Source: Puniceicoccales bacterium
Lineage (GTDB): Bacteria; Verrucomicrobiota; Verrucomicrobiia; Opitutales; UBA9783
Length of the DNA: 24,024 nt
Direction: 5' to 3'
NCBI GenBank assembly: GCA_031260015.1
Contig: JAIRKR010000038.1
Coordinates: 1-24,024 of the forward strand
A model generated the notes under the pieces. That model saw only the letters and a program-made list of their open reading frames with translations, ran no database searches and was not told the DNA's origin. The position numbers and the translations under genes were made by a program. Shown here piece by piece: positions 1-7,776 of the stretch. Numbering within the stretch: position 1 is the stretch's first letter; each line of letters opens with the position of its first letter.

Positions 1-1200
1 AAATCCAAAACGACCCACTTCACCTACGGAATAGGGAGGAAAATTGTAGTGTAAAATGAATGATTTTGATTGAGCACCTCCCGTTAATCCGTCCAAATCC
101 TGAGCATCGCGACCGGACCCCAAGGTAGCACTGACGAGTGCTTGGGTTTCTCCACGTTCAAAAATAGCGGAACCGTGGACAATTTTCGGCAAAACATCCA
201 CCTCGCAAGAAATTCCCCTCAATTCGTCTGCCTGCCGATGGTCTAAACGTAATGATTCGTCGAGGATAGCAGTACGACAGAGCTTTTCCCGTAACTTTTC
301 AAAGGCCGTATCAATTTCATCTTTTGCCGCAATTTTATCAGCAAATAGTTGCAATTCTATGGCACTTTCAACAAGTTCTTTCTTAAGTTTTTTTATTTCC
401 CCTTGCAGGTGTTGCTTGGATGTCTTGTACCAGACATTTTTAAGGCGTTCTCCGAGCGTTTTTTCACAAAAGTCGACAACATGATCCGCAACGCAACGAG
501 GTTCGTAGGATAACTTTGAAGGATTACATTGATGAGCCAATGCTTCCTGCGCCGTTAGGATAGGTTGGATGGCTTCGTGTGCGAAGTGAAGCGCTTCTAT
601 AAAACGATCTTCCGGCAACTGATCCGCACACCCTTCTATCATTAGCGCATCCTCTTTATTCCCCACATAAATGAGATCTAAGTCGGACTCAAACTGTTGG
701 TCGTTCGTTGGGTTAACAACAAATTGACCATTTATTTGCCCAACGCGTACGCAGGCAATAGGTCCGTTCCAAGGAATATTGGAACACATGAGGGCAGCCG
801 AGGCACCATTGACCATGAGTACGTCGGGCTCATTGTTAAGATCGGCTGCCAATAGAAGACCTATAACTTGTACTTCATTGAGAAAATCTTTTGGAAATAA
901 AGGACGCAAAGGACGATCGCACAAACGTGAGGTTAAAACTTCTTTTTCGGTAGGTTTCCCTTCGCGCTTAACGTATCCTCCGGGGAAACGACCGGCGGCA
1001 GAAAATTTTTCTCGATAATCCACGATGAGAGGAAAAAAAGTTTGATTTTCACTGACCTCTGGAGCCATTGTTGCACTCACGAAGACGACCGTTTGTCCCG
1101 ATTGAATGGTCACCGCCCCATTGGTTAATTTTGCTATGGACCCGGTTGAAAAGGTCAAATCGAGCCCATTTACTTTAGAGGAATACTTTTGCTTTAGCAT
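1..1200 (-). CDS. pnp: Polyribonucleotide nucleotidyltransferase (PNPase), C-terminus cut by window edge
   Basis: PNPase is the phosphorolytic 3'-5' exoribonuclease of RNA turnover and the RNA degradosome. My translation of the minus strand from the ATG at 1198-1200 gives 400 codons, all open to the left edge; the family is usually about 700 residues, so the end of the second RNase PH domain and the KH and S1 RNA-binding domains lie outside. Seen: the first RNase PH domain with the family signature GGYVKREGKPTEKEVLTSR and CDRPLRPLFP, an alpha-helical linker rich in Lys/Glu around residues 215-300, and the start of the second RNase PH domain with VLPKIVHGSAIFERGETQAL and LHYNFPPYSVGEVGRFG near the edge. 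It follows rpsO by 38 bases on the same strand, the classic rpsO-pnp arrangement, so co-transcription is likely. Identification is firm; only the length is unknown. Confidence 0.96.
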   Translation of the reverse strand, partial: MLKQKYSSKVNGLDLTFSTGSIAKLTNGAVTIQSGQTVVFVSATMAPEVSENQTFFPLIVDYREKFSAAGRFPGGYVKREGKPTEKEVLTSRLCDRPLRPLFPKDFLNEVQVIGLLLAADLNNEPDVLMVNGASAALMCSNIPWNGPIACVRVGQINGQFVVNPTNDQQFESDLDLIYVGNKEDALMIEGCADQLPEDRFIEALHFAHEAIQPILTAQEALAHQCNPSKLSYEPRCVADHVVDFCEKTLGERLKNVWYKTSKQHLQGEIKKLKKELVESAIELQLFADKIAAKDEIDTAFEKLREKLCRTAILDESLRLDHRQADELRGISCEVDVLPKIVHGSAIFERGETQALVSATLGSGRDAQDLDGLTGGAQSKSFILHYNFPPYSVGEVGRFGF

Positions 1201-1238
1201 AAAAAATTACTACTTGTAAGATTAAGACGATAAGGTGA

Positions 1239-1508
1239 TTAGTGACGTAGCCCTAGACGATTAATGACGTCCTGGTATTTTTCAAAATCATTCGATTTTA
1301 GGTATTCAAGCAACTTGCGTCGTCGATTCGCCAAAGCGATAAGACCACGACGCGAATGAGCGTCTTTTGCGTGTAACTTTAAATGCGCCGTCAAATCTGT
1401 AATACGTTGGGTTAATAAAGCAATTTGTACTTCGGGAGATCCGGTGTCGCTCTCATGTTTTTGAAAAGATTTTAAAATCGATTGTTTAGTTTCTACTGTA
1501 ATAACCAT
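1239..1508 (-). CDS. rpsO: 30S ribosomal protein S15
   Basis: S15 binds the central domain of 16S rRNA early in small-subunit assembly. The 89-residue product has the normal family length and recognisable S15 signatures: KHESDTGSPEVQIALLTQRI (residues 17-36), the LKLHAKDAHSRRGL segment and the C-terminal RRKLLEYLKSND...Y motif that contact 16S rRNA. It lies just upstream of pnp, as in many bacteria. The start ATG at 1506-1508 is preceded by AAAAGAT rather than a good Shine-Dalgarno sequence. In other bacteria S15 represses its own translation through its leader; I see no clear equivalent structure here. Confidence 0.97.
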   Translation of the reverse strand: MVITVETKQSILKSFQKHESDTGSPEVQIALLTQRITDLTAHLKLHAKDAHSRRGLIALANRRRKLLEYLKSNDFEKYQDVINRLGLRH

Positions 1509-1715
1509 ATCTTTTGTTTTTATATCAATAATTCATCTTTTAGCTGAAACATTTTATATTCATTTTTCAAGTAAAAAGTGAATATTTATTGAGCGACGTA
1601 CCTAGAAAAGCTCCCAAAGAAACAAGCAAAAAATAAATTATCCCCATAACCAGGTTTTAAACTTATACAATTTTCATGTTGAAACGCGTACATTCTTTCT
1701 TCAGATTGACTCCCT

Positions 1716-2906
1716 ATGACAGGAAATTTATTGATTATGCAATCGGGAATTGCAAGTGTTGTTGGCAATGCAACGCTGTATGGCATTCTTTCGGAAGCTT
1801 TAAATTATGAATCCATTGAAGAGGTTTACGGTGTCTACGGTGGATTTGTAGGATTGCAAAAAGGTCACTTTCTAGATTTGGCAGCCCTCTCGCAGCAGAC
1901 GGCCAAAATGCTTTTATCAACGGCGGGGGTTTCCATGCAAAGCGAATCCATGACATTTGATTTTACGCATTGCGATGTAAGTCAGATGATTCAGCAGTTA
2001 CAATCAAAAGAAATCCGTTATGTGGGTTGTATTTGCGATCAGGGCGCCCTCAATCATATGCATTGCTTAATTGAAGCGGCCCAAAGCGTTCATTATGATC
2101 TCCACGTGATTGCAATTCCCCAATCCAATGTTAATGAATTACCACTGGCGGATCATAGTTTGGGATACGGCAGTTATTTGAAATGCTTGAATGCCCACGT
2201 GTCGGAGTTTAATCATTGGTTGCGCACCTCGGGAACACGTATAGGCATCTATGAAGTTTCCGGAGGTACGCACGGTTGGGTGGCCGCCGGCGTTGCCCTA
2301 AACACCGCTTTATTCAAATGGAAACAAGGCATCCATACGGACAATCCATTTTTAGTTTGTCTACCCGAACAGCCGCTGAATGAATCGCTGTGCATTGAAT
2401 TAATCAAAGAAAAAATAGATGCGTGCGGTTACGTCTGCATGGTTGCCAATCACCAGTTGGTAAACGACCAAGGCGAATTTCTCGATTTGAGCACGTATTC
2501 CGGAAGTACGGCTCACTACTTAAGTACGCTTGTTCAAGATAAATTAGGGGTACCGACGCAAATAAATTCCTGTCAATTGCAGATGCAAGCCCTATCACAT
2601 TTTATTTCTAAACAAGATCAAACGGAAGCCATCGCGTGCGGACGTTCTGCCGTACAACAATTGATGCGTGCGGATGCCAACGGAAAGGCTGCCGTTGTTT
2701 TGCGCCAAGACTGCGATCACTACGATTTTGAAGTCGATTTCGTAGATTGGAATAAGTTGACGACGGGGCTCAAATTTTTCCCCACCGACTGGACAGATAA
2801 CGCAATGTGGGTCCACTATCCTTTCGTAAAATATGCACTTCCATTAATCCAGGGAGAGGTGGAAGTTGCGTATGAAAAAGGCTTGGCACGATTGGTGCAT
2901 TTATAG
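1716..2906 (+). CDS. Phosphofructokinase-fold protein (PPi-PFK clade) lacking catalytic signatures
   Basis: The 396-residue product aligns by eye with pyrophosphate-dependent 6-phosphofructokinases over most of its length: an N-terminal LLIMQSG strand-loop, IEEVYGVYGGFVGL (residues 34-47), VIAIP.....ELPLADHSLGYGS (131-153), and an EV.....GW.A segment (180-190). Yet each signature known to carry chemistry is changed: the glycine-rich phosphate loop GGPT is GIAS (11-14), the metal/phosphate loop GGNDSM aligns with CDQGAL (107-112), the catalytic PKTIDND is PQSNVNE (135-141, with the catalytic-base Asp aligned to Val139), and the fructose-phosphate-binding MGR is SGG (182-184). The reading frame is intact at family length, so it does not look like a decaying pseudogene. 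I infer a catalytically dead or re-purposed paralog, perhaps a regulatory partner of a true PFP encoded elsewhere. It leads a plus-strand series ending at mutY. The start at 1716 keeps the N-terminal strand, but no Shine-Dalgarno sequence is visible. Confidence 0.75.
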   Translation: MTGNLLIMQSGIASVVGNATLYGILSEALNYESIEEVYGVYGGFVGLQKGHFLDLAALSQQTAKMLLSTAGVSMQSESMTFDFTHCDVSQMIQQLQSKEIRYVGCICDQGALNHMHCLIEAAQSVHYDLHVIAIPQSNVNELPLADHSLGYGSYLKCLNAHVSEFNHWLRTSGTRIGIYEVSGGTHGWVAAGVALNTALFKWKQGIHTDNPFLVCLPEQPLNESLCIELIKEKIDACGYVCMVANHQLVNDQGEFLDLSTYSGSTAHYLSTLVQDKLGVPTQINSCQLQMQALSHFISKQDQTEAIACGRSAVQQLMRADANGKAAVVLRQDCDHYDFEVDFVDWNKLTTGLKFFPTDWTDNAMWVHYPFVKYALPLIQGEVEVAYEKGLARLVHL

Positions 2907-2990
2907 TCGTTGGGGGATACCGGAGGTTTAATGGAGAGTGTTTTAAAAAATTTGGGCAAGTGATTCACGCATCTAGGAAGTAATTTTTAT

Positions 2991-3908
2991 ATGCCAAAAG
3001 TATTGTTGTTCCCGGGCCAAGGTTCGCAGGTCATTGGAATGGGGAAAAGCTTTTACGAGCAGAGTCCGTTGGCACGCCAATACTTCGATTGGGCAGATCA
3101 ATACTTGCCGTTTTCATTAACCCAAATTTGCTTTGAGGGACCGGAAGATCTGTTGAAAGAAACACGTGTATGCCAACCCGCATTGTACGTATTGGGTTAT
3201 ATTATTTTTGCTTGTTTGAAAGAAAAAAACTACTTCGAAAAAGGAATTGCTTGCGCTTGTGGATTAAGCTTGGGCGAATTGACTGCCTTGGCGGTGGCGG
3301 AAGTATTCGACTTCGAAACGGGATTGCACCTGGTAGCTGAACGCGGACGACTCATGCAAGAAGCGTGCGATTGGGTTCCTACGGGGATGTTGAGTTTAAT
3401 TGGGGGCAAGGTTGAGGCTGCGGAACAATTATGTCGGTCCTTGGATTTGGACATCTCGAATTTAAATTGTCCAGGACAGATCGTTGTTTCTGGAACGTTG
3501 GATGCGCTCGATAAAGCTCAAATACGCGCAAAAGACTTAGGATTTAAATTGGCAATACCTTTGAAAGTTGCCGGCGCTTATCACTCTCGGTGGATGAAAC
3601 CTGCAAGGGAAAATTTTGAAAAAATATTGGCCCCCATATCATTTCATCCACCCGCAATAACGGTGCTCACAAACACAACGGGGGACGCCATAGCAGATCC
3701 TGAACAAATTAAGCAAGCGTTGGGAAAACAAATTACTTCCACGGTCCAATGGGAGTCGTGTTTGCGTTGGTTGGTCAATAAACATTTCATCCATTGCTTG
3801 GAATGTGGTCCCGGAAATGTTTTGGCCGGATTGGCTAAACGGACGGACCCCGTGTTGCAGGTAACGCCGCTGAATGAATGGGAGCATTTTTGGGCCTTAA
3901 TCCGTTGA
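2991..3908 (+). CDS. fabD: Malonyl-CoA:ACP transacylase
   Basis: FabD loads malonyl groups from CoA onto acyl carrier protein for fatty-acid elongation in the cytoplasm. The 305-residue product has family length and motifs: LLFPGQGSQVIGMG (residues 5-18), the nucleophile elbow GLSLGE with Ser93, the ERGRLMQ segment with Arg118, and the catalytic GAYHS with His198. The usual elbow is GHSLGE, so the residue before the serine is Leu instead of His, which is unusual for FabD. The Shine-Dalgarno candidate AGGAAGT sits about 12 bases before the ATG. The gene lies 84 bases after the PFK-like gene and 7 bases before lepA, consistent with co-transcription. No other fab gene is in the window. Confidence 0.92.
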   Translation: MPKVLLFPGQGSQVIGMGKSFYEQSPLARQYFDWADQYLPFSLTQICFEGPEDLLKETRVCQPALYVLGYIIFACLKEKNYFEKGIACACGLSLGELTALAVAEVFDFETGLHLVAERGRLMQEACDWVPTGMLSLIGGKVEAAEQLCRSLDLDISNLNCPGQIVVSGTLDALDKAQIRAKDLGFKLAIPLKVAGAYHSRWMKPARENFEKILAPISFHPPAITVLTNTTGDAIADPEQIKQALGKQITSTVQWESCLRWLVNKHFIHCLECGPGNVLAGLAKRTDPVLQVTPLNEWEHFWALIR

Positions 3909-3915
3909 AGATTGT

Positions 3916-5712
3916 ATGAAGTGGATACGTAATTTTTGCATCATAGCGCACGTAGATCACGGGAAAACAACGTTGTCGGACCGTTTACTAGAACAAACGC
4001 AAACGATTGAAAAACGTAAAATGCAGGAGCAATTGCTAGATTCCATGGATTTGGAGAAGGAAAAGGGCATCACCATCAAGTGTCACCCCGTAACCATGCA
4101 CTGTCGTTTGCAGGGGAATGACTATACCTTGAATCTCATTGATACCCCTGGACACGTCGATTTTTCCTACGAAGTATCGAGAAGTTTGGCTGCCTGCGAG
4201 GGAGCTCTCTTGCTGGTGGACGCATCCCAAGGCATCGAAGCGCAGACGGTTGCCAATGCGCAGTTGGCATTGCAGAACAGCCTAACGATTATTCCCGTAC
4301 TCAACAAGATTGATTTACCCAATGCCGATGTTGAAAAAGTAAAACAGCAACTGGAAGACATTTTGGCAACGCCTTCCGACGAAGCTTTATTGGTAAGTGG
4401 AAAAACGGGCGAAGGCATTGGTGAGCTTTTGCAGGCTATTGTCGAAAAAATTCCTGCACCCCAAGGAGATGTAACGGAATTGCTGCAAGCGTTGATATTT
4501 GACGCAATTTACGATTCTTACAAAGGATTAATCTGTTATGTTCGAGTATTTAATGGCAGTTTAAAGGCGGGCCAAAGCATTGTAATGATGCGCCAAGGGG
4601 CGGCGACGCAGGTCAAAGAAGTGGGCATTTTTACGCCAGAAATGCAAAAAAAAGACGAATTAAATGCCGGAGATGTTGGATACGTTATTACGAATATAAA
4701 GACGCTGACAGAAATAAAAATGGGAGATACTTTAACCCATGTTCAAAGGCCTGCCAAAGAACCACTGCCGGGGTACAGAGAAGTAAAACCTATGGTTTTC
4801 AGCGATTTGTATCCCTTGGATACGAAGGACTACGAACGATTGAAGGCAGGGTTAAGTCGTCTGCAGCTGAATGATGCCGCCTTGACTTTTCAATCTGAAA
4901 ATTCAACCGCCTTGGGTTTTGGATTTCGTTGCGGATTTCTGGGCTTGTTGCACATGGAAGTGGTACAGGAACGCTTGCGCCGAGAATACGATCTGGACAT
5001 CATTACAACCTATCCGAGCGTTGTGTACAGGATCTGTTTAACGGACGACACATGGATTGAGGTTGACAATCCCTTGCGGTTACCCGATCCTTCTCGCATT
5101 CAATACATCGAAGAACCAACGATTAAGGCATTTTTGCACATTCCAAGCGATCGCATTGGAGATGTTTTGAGTTTGATAATGGAAAAACGGGGCGAATGTT
5201 CGGCCACGGAGACGTTGGATGAACAGAAAATGTTACTGACGTGTTTATTGCCGTTGAATGAAATTTTACTGGATTTTAACGATCGTTTAAAAAGCATTAC
5301 GCATGGGTACGGTTCCATGGATTACGAATTGAGCAAATACGTACGTTCGGATTTGGTAAAAATGGATATTCTTGTCCATGGAGAAACGGTGGATGCATTC
5401 TCCAGTATTGTCCACCGATCTAAGGCCGAACAACAGGGACGTGCATTGTGCGAACGATTGAAAGACTTGTTGCCGAAACAGTTATTTAAGGTGCCCATTC
5501 AAGCAGCTGTGTTTGGAAAAGTGATCGCGAGGGAAACGTTAAGTGCTTTGCGTAAGGACGTAACGGCAAAATGTTACGGAGGCGATATTACCCGCAAAAG
5601 AAAGTTGTTGGAAAAGCAAAAGGAAGGGAAAAAACGTATGAAACAAATTGGTAAGGTGGCCATCCCTCAAGATGCTTTTGTTAAAATTCTAAAATCGGAC
5701 ACAATGCACTAG
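3916..5712 (+). CDS. lepA: Elongation factor 4 (LepA), back-translocating ribosomal GTPase
   Basis: LepA is a translational GTPase that acts on ribosomes and in initiation/assembly. The 598-residue length is typical. Seen in order: P-loop AHVDHGKTT (residues 11-19), switch region DLEKEKGITIK (45-55), DTPGH (76-80), NKID (130-133) and the G5 motif SGKTGEG (161-167, usually SAKTG). The domain III stretch FGFRCGFLGLLHMEVVQERL and the LepA-specific C-terminal domain CYGGDITRKRKLLEKQKEGK distinguish it from EF-G. The stop of fabD lies only 7 bases upstream. The Shine-Dalgarno sequence is weak (GAAG). No defect is seen; identification is secure. Confidence 0.97.
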   Translation: MKWIRNFCIIAHVDHGKTTLSDRLLEQTQTIEKRKMQEQLLDSMDLEKEKGITIKCHPVTMHCRLQGNDYTLNLIDTPGHVDFSYEVSRSLAACEGALLLVDASQGIEAQTVANAQLALQNSLTIIPVLNKIDLPNADVEKVKQQLEDILATPSDEALLVSGKTGEGIGELLQAIVEKIPAPQGDVTELLQALIFDAIYDSYKGLICYVRVFNGSLKAGQSIVMMRQGAATQVKEVGIFTPEMQKKDELNAGDVGYVITNIKTLTEIKMGDTLTHVQRPAKEPLPGYREVKPMVFSDLYPLDTKDYERLKAGLSRLQLNDAALTFQSENSTALGFGFRCGFLGLLHMEVVQERLRREYDLDIITTYPSVVYRICLTDDTWIEVDNPLRLPDPSRIQYIEEPTIKAFLHIPSDRIGDVLSLIMEKRGECSATETLDEQKMLLTCLLPLNEILLDFNDRLKSITHGYGSMDYELSKYVRSDLVKMDILVHGETVDAFSSIVHRSKAEQQGRALCERLKDLLPKQLFKVPIQAAVFGKVIARETLSALRKDVTAKCYGGDITRKRKLLEKQKEGKKRMKQIGKVAIPQDAFVKILKSDTMH

Positions 5713-5726
5713 CGCTTATAAGACAA

Positions 5727-6647
5727 ATGATAGCAAAAGTCGATACGCGGCAAGCGTGGACGCTTGTTTTGTTGGCCGCAGGACATGGAAGTCGTTTTGG
5801 AGGCCTAAAACAGTTGCACGTGTTTGGAGAACAAAAAGCGACCCTAGCTGAATTTGCAATATTTGACGCATTGCGTAACGGCTGCGGTCGTTTTGTGGCC
5901 GTAGTCAATGGGGAGACAATAGCAGGATTTGAACGTATATTTCGTCGAATGAGTTTAGCAGAGACTTTTTGCATTGAGCAATGCACGCACGATATTCCCC
6001 GCGACGTGTCCATGGATATCCGCAAACGTCGGCAGCCTTGGGGAACTGGGCATGCCTTATGGACGATAAGAGATATTGTTTCAACACCCTTTATGATTGT
6101 CAATGCGGATGATTTTTACGGTCCATCGGCCTATCCTTTAGGAGCCGATTATCTCGCTCAGGAATCGAAGCATTATGGGTTAGTGACGTACCCATTGGCA
6201 AAAACTCTATCCCCGAATGGATACGTTTCCAGAGGCTTATGTACGGTGGATGAAAATGCCTGGGTTACCCACATTCGCGAGTGTACACGCATTGGGTTGA
6301 ATCAGCAGCAGATTACGGTTAACACAAGTGGAGAAGTTTTATCTCCAGACACCTTGGTCTCAATGAATTTCTGGATTTTAAGACCTAACATTTTTGACGT
6401 GTTGGAAGAATTGCTTATCCAATTTTTGAAGGAAACACCCGATATTTTGACGGCAGAATTTTACTTGCCAGAAGCGATTTGCGAGGCATCAAAACTCTTG
6501 AATGTCAAAATTGCGAGCATTCCCAACAAGTATGATGCGTGGTTGGGTGTTACTTATGTGGAAGATGTTTCGAAAGTCAATGAAGCGCTGCACGATTTTA
6601 CAATTTCTAAAATGTACCCTAAAAACTTATGGGAAGCGTATTTGTAG
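5727..6647 (+). CDS. Sugar-1-phosphate nucleotidyltransferase-like protein
   Basis: The 306-residue product has the Rossmann-type nucleotidyltransferase fold used to make NDP-sugars from NTP and sugar 1-phosphate. Seen: the nucleotide-binding signature LAAGHGSRFGGLKQ (residues 16-29), RRQPWGTGHAL (101-111), and NADDFYG (126-132), where the Asp pair would bind metal. This combination (GGLKQ plus PWGTGHA plus NADDFYG) resembles a subgroup of uncharacterised NTP-transferases seen in Bacteroidetes-like genomes rather than RmlA, GalU or GlmU, so I cannot name the sugar. It starts 14 bases after lepA with no clear ribosome-binding site. Substrates might feed the envelope glycosylation genes further along the window, but that link is inference. 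Confidence 0.82.
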   Translation: MIAKVDTRQAWTLVLLAAGHGSRFGGLKQLHVFGEQKATLAEFAIFDALRNGCGRFVAVVNGETIAGFERIFRRMSLAETFCIEQCTHDIPRDVSMDIRKRRQPWGTGHALWTIRDIVSTPFMIVNADDFYGPSAYPLGADYLAQESKHYGLVTYPLAKTLSPNGYVSRGLCTVDENAWVTHIRECTRIGLNQQQITVNTSGEVLSPDTLVSMNFWILRPNIFDVLEELLIQFLKETPDILTAEFYLPEAICEASKLLNVKIASIPNKYDAWLGVTYVEDVSKVNEALHDFTISKMYPKNLWEAYL

Positions 6648-6674
6648 ATAAAATACGGTCTTTCTTCCGACAAT

Positions 6675-6702
6675 TTGACAAACAATAGGGGTACGTTATT
6701 AG
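6675..6702 (+). promoter_or_regulatory. Possible sigma-70-type promoter before mutY
   Basis: A perfect -35 hexamer TTGACA (6675-6680) is followed after 16 bases by TATTAG (6697-6702), a 4-of-6 match to the -10 consensus, ending 23 bases before the mutY ATG. It lies in the 78-base gap after the nucleotidyltransferase gene, the longest gap within the run from fabD to mutY. This is pattern matching only. Confidence 0.3.
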
Positions 6703-6725
6703 ACGAATAATAATTTTGGATCTTC

Positions 6726-7757
6726 ATGCGATTAACTTTGGAAGATAAATTTCAATCTTTATTGTTAAATTGGTATTCGCAAAATGCTCGAATTTTACCT
6801 TGGAGGACCAATCCTTCCTTATACAAGACGGTGGTATCAGAGTTCATGTTACAACAAACGCAGGTTAAAACGGTGCTGCCTTACTTTGAACGTTGGATGC
6901 GCCTGTTCCCCAGTTTCGAAGCATTATCGGAGGCAAACGAATCGACTGTCTTGATGGCTTGGTCGGGACTTGGATATTACGCGCGTGCAAAATGTTTGCA
7001 CGAATGCGCACGCGTCTTCGTAAAAAATCCGATTTACAGTTACCAAGGGTGGTTAAATTACAAGGGCATAGGAAAATATACGGCCGCCGCCATCGCAAGT
7101 ATTGCTTTTAACGAGACGGTTGCGGTGGTTGATGGGAATGTAATGCGTGTTTTGTGTCGACTTTTAAGCATCTCTGAGCCATTTAAAACGAAAGATGCGG
7201 CGCTGAAGATTATTCGGCCTATTTCGAATCAATTCTTATTGAAAACGGATCCGGGCAGGTACAACGAAGCCCTTATGGAGTTGGGGGCGATTGTTTGCAC
7301 AAAACAAAAGCCTCGTTGCGACGTGTGTCCCGTCAAAAGTTGTTGCAAGTCCTACCAAAATAATACGGTACACCTATGCCCATGTTTTGTTCAAGTAAAG
7401 CGAACCCATTGTAAAATGCAGCGTTATTGGATACGCGATACTCACTCGTTTCTATTGGAGCCGTCAACGGTAGGTCGGGTATTTCAAGATACATTGCGAG
7501 GTTTACTGGAATTACCCACAATTACACCTCAACGAATGTCTGTAGTAGGGTTGGGGAAGCTTGTTTTTACGGGAAGAAGAAGTATTGGAACAAAAGACTT
7601 CATGGAACAAATTTACTTACCTCAAAAAAAGGTTAACTTGCAAGCACTTATATTGCTTCCAGAATTTTCAAACTGCGTACGTGTCACATTCGATCAACAG
7701 CAACATTTGGCCTTTACGGGTCCCCATAAACGCTGGATTTCAAAATTTTTGCAATGA
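6726..7757 (+). CDS. mutY: A/G-specific adenine DNA glycosylase
   Basis: MutY removes adenine mispaired with 8-oxoguanine. The 343-residue product shows all glycosylase landmarks: LPWR (residues 24-27), the catalytic Glu39 in EFMLQQTQV, GLGYYARA (81-88), the helix-hairpin-helix KGIGKYTAAAI (113-123), catalytic Asp136 in VVDGNVMRV, and a 4Fe-4S cluster with Cys191, 198, 201 and 207 in the exact C-X6-C-X2-C-X5-C spacing. The C-terminal part (about 215-343) corresponds to the NUDIX-like domain that recognises 8-oxoG and is poorly conserved. It is the last gene of the plus-strand run and ends 19 bases from the convergent gene at 7777. Confidence 0.95.
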   Translation: MRLTLEDKFQSLLLNWYSQNARILPWRTNPSLYKTVVSEFMLQQTQVKTVLPYFERWMRLFPSFEALSEANESTVLMAWSGLGYYARAKCLHECARVFVKNPIYSYQGWLNYKGIGKYTAAAIASIAFNETVAVVDGNVMRVLCRLLSISEPFKTKDAALKIIRPISNQFLLKTDPGRYNEALMELGAIVCTKQKPRCDVCPVKSCCKSYQNNTVHLCPCFVQVKRTHCKMQRYWIRDTHSFLLEPSTVGRVFQDTLRGLLELPTITPQRMSVVGLGKLVFTGRRSIGTKDFMEQIYLPQKKVNLQALILLPEFSNCVRVTFDQQQHLAFTGPHKRWISKFLQ

Positions 7758-7776
7758 ACGAATTTTAGCTTTTTGC

